Part shown: positions 16,234-24,017 of the stretch, piece by piece
How positions within the stretch are numbered: position 1 is the stretch's first letter
Layout of the letters: every line of letters starts with the position of its first letter
Assembly (NCBI GenBank): GCA_002887195.1
Contig: PJAB01000550.1
Location: 1-24,017, forward strand
DNA from: Chrysochromulina parva
Lineage: Eukaryota; Haptophyta; Prymnesiales; Chrysochromulinaceae
Length of the DNA: 24,017 bases
Direction of reading: 5' to 3'
The notes under the pieces: generated by a model
The model's database searches: none
Seen by the model: only the letters and a program-made list of their open reading frames with translations
What the model was told of the DNA's origin: nothing
Program-made: the position numbers and the translations under genes

Positions 16234-16843
16234 TGCGACGTTCATCTTTTCGGGTCATCTTTGGGACTGACGCGTCGAGCGACCCCCGACGACTAAAATT
16301 TGTGCAGACGAAGAGGTCAAAAGCAACAACTTAAGATATGGATACGGAGATAAGTACATGATCCAGGACTCGCACGTGGTGGCTCTACATATTTCGCTGC
16401 GCTGTGTAGAGGTCGCGGCAACCATGCGCAGGTCATGTGTGGGTCAGCGGTCAGTCTTGCAACACGACCTCGACTGGCGACCGCGGTGTCTCTTAATTTG
16501 TTATCTTAATGTTTTCTTAATGTCATGAATGTTACAATGATGGGCCTGCCACACTCGTTCCCTTCGGTGGCTTCGCCGATCGATCTGGTCGTCGGGCGCC
16601 CGCCCTTTCCCCAGTTCGGTTTGAGTTTCGGCGGTTTCGGCAACAAACTTTAACTTTAGTCGTTAACGTTATCATCAACACACTAAAGTACAAAATCTGA
16701 ACGTTGCGCAACCGAGTACTCCAGTAGCCAGCGGTGTAGGAAAGAATGGGCGGAGAGGATGAGATGTACGTTCAGCTTTCCAAAATAGGTTTTCTTTTCA
16801 CAGGAATTACACACCTCTTGGACATCACCGCGCACCTCGACCT
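16234..16843. other. long intergenic region with an AT-rich promoter-like segment
   Basis: The 610 bases between two plus-strand genes hold no gene I can support. AT-rich DNA at 16490-16545 carries three TCTTAAT copies, and 16650-16700 has tta/ttaac-rich sequence, both plausible promoter regions. A pyrimidine-rich stretch ending in acag at 16803 could be a 3' splice site for an unseen first exon of the next gene. Confidence 0.55.
16491..16521. repeat. three TCTTAAT heptamers
   Basis: TCTTAAT occurs at 16491, 16504 and 16515, spaced 13 and 11 bases apart, within one of the few AT-rich patches of the window and about 320 bp upstream of the lumenal-protein ATG. It may be an upstream promoter element, but base composition alone could also explain it. 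Confidence 0.4.
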
Positions 16844-17747
16844 ATGAAGCTCAACGCTGGCCCCATCATCGCCGGCGCGCAACGCAGTGCGGCCGCGTTC
16901 GCGCTGTCGGGCTTGCTGCTCCTCCCGACGATCGGCGTGGTGCCTCCGGCGCTCGCTGACGGAGATGTAAGGCAGATCGAATCCAACCACACTGCCCGTG
17001 CATGCAGGATGCGTGCAGCCAGGCGCCGCACGCTCACCCCAAGTGTGTCGGTAATCGCAGACCAAAGAGTTCCGGTTTCCTCCCATCGACCGCGCGAAAA
17101 AGGACCGCTGCAAGTTCGTTTCGTCGGCGATGGGTCAGGCCAACGCAGCACGCGACTCCCTGTACGACTTGCGCGAATGTGTGATGACCGACTCATCAGC
17201 AGGTGGGTTCGACTTATCTGGTGCTCTCATGGCCACCGGGGATTTTTCTAAGTCGGATTTCAAGGAGGCGCAGCTCTCAAAGGCACGCTGTGCCCTGTCC
17301 CAGCATGCAGCATTCCGGTGCTCCGCACACGACCAACATGACGATTGAGGTGCGCCCCATGTGATGCGCCTTGATTGCTCGCAGGTGTACGCACCCGGAG
17401 CCAAGTTTGATGGCGCCGACTTTTCGAACGGCATCGTCGATCGCGCCTTTTTCAAGGGCTCCTCCTTCCGTGGGACGATCTTCAACAACGCTGTACTCTC
17501 TGGCACCTCGTTTGAGGAGGCGGACCTAACTGATGCCGATTTTACCGATGCATGTGCGTCAACATGCGTAGCGCCCGTGGCTTGTGCACAGCACCCGCGC
17601 GCTGCCTCGAATCCTTTTGCTGAGCTGTCCGCTGCGCTCGCAGACATTGGGCAGTTTGACCAGCAACGAATCTGCAAGAACCCGACGCTCAAGGGTGAGA
17701 ACCCGACCACGAAAGCCCCGACGCGCGAGAGCGCCGGCTGCACTTGA
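16844..17747 (+). CDS. thylakoid-lumen pentapeptide-repeat protein (at least four exons)
   Basis: Proposed exons are 16844-16966, 17061-17282, 17385-17553 and 17644-17747, giving 205 residues in one frame. Introns are gtaagg...cgcag, gcacgc...cgcag and gtgcgt...cgcag (94, 102, 90 bp). The N-terminus has a hydrophobic core (AFALSGLLLLPTIGVVP) ending in ALA-DG, typical of a thylakoid-transfer domain with lumenal processing. The mature protein has a Cys-containing helical segment (DRCKFVSSAMGQ, LRECVM). A run of A(D/N/K)(L/F)xx pentapeptides spans exons 2 and 3: FDLSG, SDFKE, AQLSK, VYAPG, AKFDG, ADFSN, SSFRG, ADLTD, ADFTD. The end, QQRICKNPTLKG ... RESAGC, resembles plant lumenal TL17/TL15-type proteins, whose biochemical role is not established. 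No first-stage plastid signal peptide is seen; an in-frame extension to a 3'-splice-like site at 16803 suggests a missing 5' exon. Confidence 0.85.
17283..17384 (+). other. intron 2 of the lumenal-protein gene, apparent GC-AG type
   Basis: The pentapeptide register is kept exactly if exon 2 ends ...CTCTCAAAG and exon 3 starts GTGTACGCA, giving AQLSK-VYAPG-AKFDG. That makes the intron begin with GC and end with AG. No GT near the junction preserves both frame and register as well. GC-AG introns are a known minority class and are reported as frequent in haptophytes. Confidence 0.65.
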
Positions 17748-18211
17748 GAGATCGGATAGGGGATGGGGGTGGGAGGGGCTGATCCTGCACAGAGATCTGG
17801 TGACGACGATGATAATCGTTGGAAACGATGACAATCGATCGCAAGTACGTCCAGCATGCACCATCGCGCCATGCCAGATTATGCCTCCGCACTCAGGCTG
17901 GGGCAAGCACCGCACGCCGGTCGGGCCTCGGCCTCCAGCTGCTTGGTAGCTTGGTACCCAGCATAGACCGGCGGCCTGCCGGCGGCGCGCGGCGTGGGAG
18001 TACTAAGGGAGCACTTCCCGCTAGTCCCGCTCCGACCGTCCCCGGCGAGAGCACCCACCAGGCTTGACCTGACCAGGCCAACTCTCCAGCGTCCAGGCTG
18101 GTGTGTGCCAATGACTTCTCAACTGATGTACCACGACGGCGCTTCCATTGCGCCTAAACTTTTTTTGTGAATTCGCGCGCGTCGAGGCTCTCACAACCCC
18201 CACCGACTGAC
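17748..18211. other. intergenic region before the TIPIN-like gene
   Basis: The 464 bases between two tandem plus-strand genes contain no supported gene. An oligo-T stretch (cttttttt) lies near 18160, about 45 bp before the preferred TIPIN-like start. No repeats or RNA genes were recognised. Confidence 0.5.
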
Positions 18212-19667
18212 ATGGTGGCGTCGACATGGCAAGACGTGCTGAACAAGACGAGCGGGTGCGTGCGTGATTGGCACCGTGCGTGTTTCCAGCATTCGCTAGC
18301 TAACTCGCCGTCGGTCGCGTGCGCAGCGCTGGCGGTCAGCCTTTGGCTGGGCGAGCCGATGCCTCTTCCGCTGCCCATGAGGATGGCTTCTTGATGGCAT
18401 CTGGTGTCAAGAATGCCTCCAAGTGCCGTGAGTGCTCCAAGACGATCGACATCGGCACTCCAGCCTGGTGAGGGCTGAGGCGCCAATCACGCATCATTAG
18501 CTCCGATGATCAGCTGCATCACACGGATGCCTGCTGACGCTCGCAGGTACAACAAGGAGGGCGAGCCGGGGCGCAAGGTCACGTGCCAAGAGTGTCATCA
18601 GCAGAAGGTAGGCGACCAGCCCGCGGCTGACGACGTGGAAGAAAAGCCGAACGTGCTGCTAACGAAGACCATCCAAAAGAAGCAGCGCAAGATTGCACCA
18701 AAGGTGAGCGTTGCGAAGCACAGCGCAGCGCATGTGCCTGCGTGCTCTGGTGTGCTCTGTTGCTGACGCCTGACGGGCTGCGCAGTTCACGCACGAGCTG
18801 CTGCTCGACAAGCACAAGGGTATTTCGTCGGTGTTCCGCAACTTTCCGAAGCTCAAGTTTAAGGGGAAGGGGTGCGAGGCTGCCGATCTACGGCGCCTCG
18901 TCAACAAGTACGCGGAGTGGGCGCACATCCTCGTGCCCAATATGGAATTCTCGGACTTCGTCGAGAAGCTCGAGAAGCTGAGTGGCAACAACCGCGTGCG
19001 CACCAAGCTCGAGCTCATCCGTAACGTCGTGCAGGGCATCTGCAGGGAGGAGGACATCGACGACTACGAGATCGAGCTGCAAGATCGCGCCGAGCGCGCT
19101 GCTGCTGAAGGGGAGCAGTGGGATGGCGCGGCTCTGGGAGAGATGGATGGCCACTCAGAGTGGGGAGACGAGATCGATGCGGCGATGGCGGTGGCGCCGG
19201 CGCCGGCGCCGGTGGTTTTGGACGACGATCAGCGCGAGCGCATGGAGCGCAACAAGCGCCTGGCTCTCGAACGTGCGGCTGCGCGCAAGGCTGCCGCTTC
19301 AGCTTCCACGGACGGCAGCGCCCCCGTGTCGTTCAGTGCTCGTCCGCCTCAGCCTGCCGAGGAAGACGACGAGGACATGGCGGCGGCTTGGGCCGAGGAG
19401 TCGGCGGAAGTGGGCGGCAATCTGGACGCGACGGGATTCGATGCCTTTGACGAGGAGGCCGAGGCCGAGCTGTTCGGTGACCTGGGCGCACCCATAGCGA
19501 TTCCACCTGCGCCCGCGCCTAGGACGCAAATTGAATTCATGGATGACTCCGAGCCGGGCGCAACCCCGATGGACGCCGCCGCTGCCGCCGCACAGCAGGC
19601 ACGTGAGCAAGCCCAGGCAGCGGCAGCTGCCCTCGAGGCTGGTCTGGATGATGACGAAGAATTCTGA
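18212..19667 (+). CDS. TIPIN: TIPIN/Swi3/Csm3 replication-fork protection protein (four exons)
   Basis: Proposed exons are 18212-18255, 18327-18467, 18547-18703 and 18786-19667, giving 407 residues. Introns are 71, 79 and 82 bp with GT-AG ends. The first exon is less certain; a shorter model starts at ATG 18394. Family members pair with Timeless/Tof1 at replication forks and support checkpoint signalling. Residues 115-200 are the Swi3 domain: ELLLDKHKGISSVFRNFPKL, KFKGKGCEAADLRRLVNKYA, EWAHILVPNMEFSDFVEKLE and NNRVRTKLELIR. Residues 260-282 (DDDQRERMERNKRLALERAA) match the RPA32-binding helix known in TIPIN, SMARCAL1 and XPA. The N-terminus has four cysteines (47, 50, 74, 77) as CREC...CQEC, likely a small zinc site. 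The C-terminal part is acidic and Ala-rich. Nuclear function is inferred from the family. Confidence 0.9.
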
Positions 19668-20149
19668 GCCTGGCGAAAGCAGCCGAAGACGCCATTCGTC
19701 TCTCTGCGCTCGGGATGCGCTCGGGTGTTATCGGGTGTGATCGAAACGGCGCGGTATCAGCAGCTCTTTGTGCGAACCATAGTGGGACCAATCGGCGCAC
19801 GCTGCGCAATAGCACGCACACGTGCGAAGTGTGGGGCCGCTGCCCGGCCCCGCCCGCCGCCGCCGCGCCGGTCGGCGAGGTGCGGTCCGCGGCGCCGCGG
19901 CGCGCGCAGATGGTGCGTGGAACGACCGTCACGGACCGCCGCGTACACGGTATCTAGATATGCGCACTCCGATCACCGATGCACACACGACACTACTAGT
20001 TTTCGTATTATCCCGAGCGTCGACGACGGGCGCCCGCGGCGGCGCGGGGCCCCCGGGGGCGCGGGCGGGGACGCCTTTGCGGCTTCGGGCAACGGCGCGC
20101 ACTAGCCACTACGCACTAGCCCACTACGCTCTAAACTCAAAAAGACTCT
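19668..20149. other. convergent intergenic region, GC-rich core and small tandem repeat
   Basis: This lies between the 3' ends of the TIPIN-like gene and the receptor gene. It contains a GC-rich block at 19840-19910, a short AT-richer patch near 19990-20010 (ttttcgtattat), another GC-rich block at 20020-20085, and a two-copy repeat at 20101-20129. No gene is supported. Confidence 0.55.
20101..20129. repeat. two-copy tandem repeat ACTAGCC(C)ACTACGC
   Basis: ACTAGCCACTACGC (20101-20114) is followed immediately by ACTAGCCCACTACGC (20115-20129), differing by one inserted C. It lies about 20 bp beyond the receptor gene's stop on that strand. Probably a slippage product in the 3' untranslated region. 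Confidence 0.75.
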
Positions 20150-21190
20150 CTAGGTCGGCCCGACGTGATTTGACTGCTCCGTTGCATCGAGCAGCAGCGC
20201 GTCATCGACTCGAGAGCTGCCTCTAAGAACTGTCGTGGCCGCCATCGGACGAGGCCGACGGCCGAGCGCAAGCCGAATGCCGAAACGCGAGCAGCCGAGC
20301 GATTGAAGAGCTTCCTTGTACGGGCGCAGCGTCGCCTCGTTGCACCCATAGACCAAGCAGTTGAGAGCGCCCATCGAGCACGAGCTTACGGTGTGTAAGA
20401 GCCGCAGCCAAACAGGATCGTACCCGAAGGCTTGCGCGGTGCGATGGGCAAGCGGCGGCGCCCAGATCACGAGGAAGACAAGGAGGTACAAGCGCAGGCG
20501 CACCTGGATCTGCTGCTCGTTGGCTGCGTCCACCGCGCCATCGTAGGCCATCTTGGTGAAGGCACGGCCCACCTGAAAGTACATTGCGAGATTAAACACG
20601 AATGCGAACGCCAAGGGCACGTAGAAGACGCCCAACTGCGCCGCACGAGCGCTGCTCGTGGAGAACTCAACGCTGGTGAGCAGCGCCTCGTCACCAGACT
20701 GACTGTGATTGGAATTAGGCAGTTCGGCGGCTATCCAGCACCATGTCTGATGCGGAGCGGGGTCGGCTGGCCCAAGCATGCCCAGCAGCAGCAGCACGAC
20801 CGCAACCATGCTGGGCACGCCCCAGCACACAATATGGAACCAGTGCTCCAGGCGCTCGGGCTTCCTGCGTGCCACAGTCTGCTGGTGCAGCGTGAGCGCG
20901 ATTGCGACAGTCCAGAGAATGGATGCGTCCTCGAAAACGACCATTAGCATGGCCTGCGTGGGGCACCATGCGTCGCCCGGCGATGGCACGAAGCGCCACT
21001 CAACAAACGACATCAGGTAAGAGACCGCTGTGAGCAAGTTGGCGACTGCAAGGGAAACAATGAGGCGGAGGATGAAGTGGCGCCGACGCCCCAACATGTA
21101 CGTGATTATCACAAAGGCTGCGCCGCAGAACGAGAGCATTGAGGTGATACCAACGAGCCACATGGTGCCCTCATCCAGCGTGACGCCCAT
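20150..21190 (-). CDS. seven-transmembrane receptor, cAMP-receptor/GCR1-like GPCR
   Basis: This 346-residue single-exon protein has seven hydrophobic segments at about 10-33, 40-62, 77-101, 117-140, 184-206, 231-248 and 260-283. The first extracellular Cys76 (DAWCPTQ) and Cys151 in the second loop (QTWCWIAA) form the usual GPCR disulfide pair. The TWCW phrase, the short loops and the TM7 ending NCLVYGCNEATLRPY resemble Dictyostelium cAMP receptors and plant/algal GCR1. No long extracellular domain is present. The C-tail of about 60 residues is Arg- and Ser-containing (RRPRP, GSSR) and could be phosphorylated. Ligand and G-protein coupling cannot be read from sequence. ATG 21190 is 54 bp from the divergent coiled-coil gene, so the pair probably shares a promoter. 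Confidence is high for 7TM topology, moderate for the subclass. Confidence 0.85.
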   Translation of the reverse strand: MGVTLDEGTMWLVGITSMLSFCGAAFVIITYMLGRRRHFILRLIVSLAVANLLTAVSYLMSFVEWRFVPSPGDAWCPTQAMLMVVFEDASILWTVAIALTLHQQTVARRKPERLEHWFHIVCWGVPSMVAVVLLLLGMLGPADPAPHQTWCWIAAELPNSNHSQSGDEALLTSVEFSTSSARAAQLGVFYVPLAFAFVFNLAMYFQVGRAFTKMAYDGAVDAANEQQIQVRLRLYLLVFLVIWAPPLAHRTAQAFGYDPVWLRLLHTVSSCSMGALNCLVYGCNEATLRPYKEALQSLGCSRFGIRLALGRRPRPMAATTVLRGSSRVDDALLLDATEQSNHVGPT

Positions 21191-21244
21191 CTCTCTCGCC
21201 TGTTTTGGATCAATCGTGTGTGATCAACTTCGCCCCGTTTCCCC
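21191..21244. promoter_or_regulatory. 54-bp head-to-head spacer, presumed bidirectional promoter
   Basis: Only 54 bases separate the ATGs of the receptor gene (minus) and the coiled-coil gene (plus). Both promoters must lie here or overlap the coding regions. A tgtgtgatcaa stretch is the only non-GC-rich part; no TATA-like box is evident. Confidence 0.5.
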
Positions 21245-23383
21245 ATGCACCGTCCAGCACCGACGCTGACGCGTGCCGTGACGGCACCGTCGCTGCAGCA
21301 TCGTCCGTCGAGCGCGTCGTCGAGCCGTAGCGCGACAAGGGCAGCAGCGTCCCTTCGGCACCGGATCTCCGAAATCAAGTCGAAGGCGGCGCTTGTCTCT
21401 CAGTCCACCTTGCGCGGGGACATTGTAGTAGAGCCGGACGATCCGGTTCGCGACGCGCTGCTCCTGGACCGCGACTCAAAGCTGGCCGTCGGCAAAGCGT
21501 GTCAGGCTCGCGAGGCAGAGATGATCGACATCGTTGAGGGCCGCCGCCGGCGCTGGAATGACGAGAGGCGTGCTGCTGACCACAAGCAGGCCATCCTGGC
21601 TCGGATGGAATTCGAGCTCGAAGCGCTCCAGACCGGCAACGATCCCGCCGCGCAATCAGCGGCTGCGCTGCAATGGGAGGTGATGGCCGCGCGGCGCATC
21701 GAGGAGTGCAACGCCGAATTCGAGGCTGCCGAGTCAGCCATGCTCGAGGCGACAGACTACTCTGCAAGCCTACGAATGATAGCAGAGCGGATCGTTCGAG
21801 CCATCAACGAGCGCCGCAAGGAACTGCACGAGCTCGAGCGTACGAAGCGCGACCTTACGACTCAGCTCAGTAACGTGACGGGGCATATGCGCACGCTGCA
21901 GGCTTCGGAGCGTGTGGCCGCCGAGGGCTGCCAACAGCTCCTCAGTCAGATGCGCTCCCGGCGGCAGGTGCGGATCGATCAGCTCGAGAGACGCGAGACG
22001 ATGGCCCGGGCGCTCAGCCAGGGCGGTGGCCCCGGTGGCGTCGACCTCGTTGAGATGATTGCGGCGAAGATCAAGGCGCAGCAACAGGAGCTCGTCAGGA
22101 TGGCTGGTCAGCAGCATGCACTTCGATGGTCGCTGGACACCTCCAAGGACGCGGTGCACAAGGTGCACGCCGCCGCCGACGCGCCAGCTGCCGCCGCCGC
22201 CGGCTCTCTAGAGGCGGCGCCTGCGCCTGCAAAGGCTGCAGCTGCTCGCAAGGCCTCGGCGGGCCAGCCCACCTCATTGACGGGCAAGTTGCCCGAGGAG
22301 ATCAGTTTGCTCAAGGACGGCCCGTTCGCCCGCTACATGCAGCGCGTATACGTGCGAGCGGGCGTGAGCGATGGGTTGCTCGTGCTGCGGCGCCTGCACC
22401 ACTTTTTGCGCACCGAAGCCTCTGGCCACGCATCAGAGAATCAGGCGCGCGCTCACCATGATCGCCTACTCAAGCAGCATGCTGCCGCTCGAGCCGAGTT
22501 GGATCGTCTGCTGCGCACGCGCTTCGATGAGGTAGAGCCTGAAGGCTCCACTGACGGCGGCGCGCCGGGCGCATCCGCAAATCTCGGCGTGGGAGAGCTC
22601 GACGAGCTTCAGGCGGCCTCGATAGCCGCCAAGTCTCGCGCGAACGATGCGTCCCTCAAGCTCGAGAGGAGCGCTCGGCTCCTCTCCGATGCATATGCGG
22701 CGCTCGGCAACCTGAGCGACTTGTTGCAGCGCACGGCAGTGCCCGAGTTGGCCAGGGACGCGCGCCAAGAGCCGACGAAGACGGCGACTCGCGCTCACGC
22801 TGGTGGCGCGAGTCCTGAGATCGGCGTTTCAGCCGACGGCAGCGACGACGCCGAGCGAACGGCAACGGCGGCAGACTCTTCCGATCCATTGGATGGGATC
22901 GCGAGCGAGCTGCCTGCGAGGATCCGGCTGTGCGAGGCTGCCCTCAGCAGGCTGCTCGCCCACACGAATGCCTATGCGACGCCAGAGCTCGCGATTGCAG
23001 CAAGCAGGGTCCGGCGGCCGCCATTGGGCGTGCGCCTCGGGCTGCCGATGACCGCCGAGGGTGCCAGCGGGTCGCCAGCCGAGGGTTCCTCTGGGCGCCA
23101 GTCGCCTTCGTCGCAGGTTGACTTTGAGGAGGAGGCGACCGCAGATGAGGCGTGCGTGCATCAGAACACACGTCGCCGTAGCCGGCGGGGAGCGCTGGCA
23201 CCTCACCCCAAAGTCGCGCTCGATGACCCATGGGCTCTTCCACGCAAAGCGCCGCCGCCCCCACCGCCCGCTGTGCTCGATCGAGAGGCGCTCAAGCGAG
23301 AATCGGAGAAGTTCGAAAAAAGCGAACGCGAGCACCTAGCGGCCCTTGCGGCGACGCGGGCGCAGGGCCGCCGCAGATCGTAG
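21245..23383 (+). CDS. long coiled-coil protein, possibly ciliary/axonemal
   Basis: This 712-residue single-exon protein is not confidently assigned. The N-terminus (1-40) is Ser/Ala/Arg-rich and likely disordered. From about residue 75 to 300 it is almost continuous charged helix, for example QAREAEMIDIVEGRRRRW, AILARMEFELEALQTG, RIVRAINERRKELHELERTK and RSRRQVRIDQLERRE. An Ala-rich hinge follows (305-345). A short conserved-looking segment comes next (ISLLKDGPFARYMQRVYVRA, then GVSDGLLVLRRLHHFLR), then more helix to about 500, and a Pro/Ser-rich C-terminus with KAPPPPPPAV and a final Lys/Glu-rich helix. The heptad style and the 'ER...LHELE..K..L' phrase recall outer-dynein-arm docking coiled coils (ODAD3/CCDC151), but that is a guess. 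No signal peptide or membrane segment. It is divergent from the 7TM receptor gene. Confidence 0.78.
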   Translation: MHRPAPTLTRAVTAPSLQHRPSSASSSRSATRAAASLRHRISEIKSKAALVSQSTLRGDIVVEPDDPVRDALLLDRDSKLAVGKACQAREAEMIDIVEGRRRRWNDERRAADHKQAILARMEFELEALQTGNDPAAQSAAALQWEVMAARRIEECNAEFEAAESAMLEATDYSASLRMIAERIVRAINERRKELHELERTKRDLTTQLSNVTGHMRTLQASERVAAEGCQQLLSQMRSRRQVRIDQLERRETMARALSQGGGPGGVDLVEMIAAKIKAQQQELVRMAGQQHALRWSLDTSKDAVHKVHAAADAPAAAAAGSLEAAPAPAKAAAARKASAGQPTSLTGKLPEEISLLKDGPFARYMQRVYVRAGVSDGLLVLRRLHHFLRTEASGHASENQARAHHDRLLKQHAAARAELDRLLRTRFDEVEPEGSTDGGAPGASANLGVGELDELQAASIAAKSRANDASLKLERSARLLSDAYAALGNLSDLLQRTAVPELARDARQEPTKTATRAHAGGASPEIGVSADGSDDAERTATAADSSDPLDGIASELPARIRLCEAALSRLLAHTNAYATPELAIAASRVRRPPLGVRLGLPMTAEGASGSPAEGSSGRQSPSSQVDFEEEATADEACVHQNTRRRSRRGALAPHPKVALDDPWALPRKAPPPPPPAVLDREALKRESEKFEKSEREHLAALAATRAQGRRRS

Positions 23384-23711
23384 CGAAGGCCGACCGAGCG
23401 GCGCTGCGCACCTGCGCTACACAGTGTACACAGAGGCCCGGTCTTGAGGCGCTCCTCCACTCTGACTCGCGTCTCTGTTGTGATCGCGCGACGCCCATCC
23501 GCCGCATCCGCATCCTCCTGCAGTTGTATAGGTTACCCCGCGTATTCAGTCGACACTTTAGTTGTTTACTTAGTTCATTCACGAATCAGTATCATAAGGC
23601 CTGTGGCTTGGGAGTTCGAGATCGAGTTCACGAAAGGGCGCCTTCAATGCGCTCGCACCCGACGTGCGTGTTCGGTCTCTGTCAGGGGACGCACCCTCGT
23701 CCCCTTGATTA
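23384..23711. other. intergenic region before the right-edge gene
   Basis: The 328 bases contain the 3' flank of the coiled-coil gene and the leader of the next gene. AT-richer sequence at about 23520-23610 (ttagttgtttacttag) is a plausible promoter region. No gene or repeat is supported. Confidence 0.5.
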
Positions 23712-24017
23712 ATGGAGAATCCGCAAAACATGTCCGCTCCCGACCACGCTCATGACGCGAATATTGAAGCTATGAACCTCGCGACCCCTGGCAAGGACGC
23801 CTCGAACCCCGACAAGCCACCGCCGAAGAAAGCGCTATTCTCATCGCCACCGGCGCATACGTACACCAAGGACAAGAACCTAACACCAAGCACAACTGAG
23901 AAGCGCAACACTCGGGAGAGCAACTGGGTGCTTCTGCGCGGAGCTTGCATTGACATGAAGCCCGAGCAGAGAGTCAAGGATACGATCGAAGCGATCGAGA
24001 ACGAGCCGCAGCTCGAG
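23712..24017 (+). CDS. unrecognised protein, partial (N-terminal 102 residues, runs off right edge)
   Basis: An open frame starts at ATG 23712, with an in-frame TGA just upstream (23706-23708), and reaches the right edge without a stop. The first 70 residues are hydrophilic and rich in Asn, Asp, Lys, Pro and Thr (MENPQNMSAPDHAHD, KPPPKKALFSSPPAH). The following part looks more folded (NWVLLRGACIDMKPEQRVKD, then TIEAIENEPQ). No domain is recognisable and there is no signal peptide. A GTG-initiated minus-strand frame over the same DNA is less likely. A second possible start is the ATG at 23730. Exon structure beyond the window is unknown. Confidence 0.6.
   Translation, partial: MENPQNMSAPDHAHDANIEAMNLATPGKDASNPDKPPPKKALFSSPPAHTYTKDKNLTPSTTEKRNTRESNWVLLRGACIDMKPEQRVKDTIEAIENEPQLE

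Noticed and set aside
16550..16620. possible tRNA or small RNA
   Set aside because: No consistent cloverleaf, T-loop consensus or acceptor stem could be found.
20432..20947. 171-residue plus-strand frame
   Set aside because: Antisense to the seven-transmembrane receptor; no independent evidence.

Overview
The window looks like nuclear DNA of a GC-rich, gene-dense, single-celled eukaryotic alga with a plastid acquired by secondary endosymbiosis; a haptophyte is my best guess, by inference. Five arguments support this. (1) Several genes become continuous only after removing short introns of 71-109 bp with GT-AG ends, and one apparently GC-AG. (2) Purely eukaryotic families are present: an RNase P/MRP Pop4 subunit, a TIPIN/Swi3 replication-fork factor, a 7TM receptor and ubiquitin-interacting motifs. 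(3) Plastid-type proteins (a full-length RelA/SpoT enzyme, a thylakoid-lumen pentapeptide-repeat protein, a PDZ-like protein) accompany them, some with ER-type signal peptides. (4) Three head-to-head gene pairs are separated by only 54-98 bp. (5) Third positions are strongly GC-biased, so long antisense shadow frames are common.

Layout. 1-2612 (-): a coiled-coil protein running off the left edge. 2686-3267 (+): Pop4/Rpp29. 3440-5659 (+): RelA/SpoT homologue. 6156-7136 (-): Nit1-type amidase with a C-terminal membrane anchor. 7392-9951 (-): photolyase/cryptochrome with ubiquitin-interacting motifs at both ends, two exons. 10223-12721 (-): leucine-rich repeats, a dual-specificity-phosphatase-like fold interrupted by an auxilin-type J domain, then DPF motifs. 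13103-13743 (-): plastid PDZ-like protein, two exons. 13842-15368 (+): CAP10/GT90 glycosyltransferase. 15572-16233 (+): signal-peptide STI1-repeat protein, two exons. 16844-17747 (+): lumenal pentapeptide protein, four exons. 18212-19667 (+): TIPIN/Swi3 homologue, four exons. 20150-21190 (-): cAMP-receptor-like 7TM protein. 21245-23383 (+): coiled-coil protein. 23712 to the right edge (+): start of an unrecognised gene. I saw no tRNA, rRNA, CRISPR array or transposon.

The genes do not form one pathway, as expected for a nuclear genome. A plastid theme is scattered (RSH, lumenal protein, PDZ-like protein). The most novel items are the two adjacent minus-strand genes at 7.4-12.7 kb. One is a photolyase bracketed by four ubiquitin-interacting motifs. 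The other appears to rebuild the parts list of auxilin (catalytically dead phosphatase fold, J domain, adaptor-binding DPF motifs) in a different order and with leucine-rich repeats added. All intron calls and protein families come from reading the sequence by eye; no alignment or structure prediction was run.
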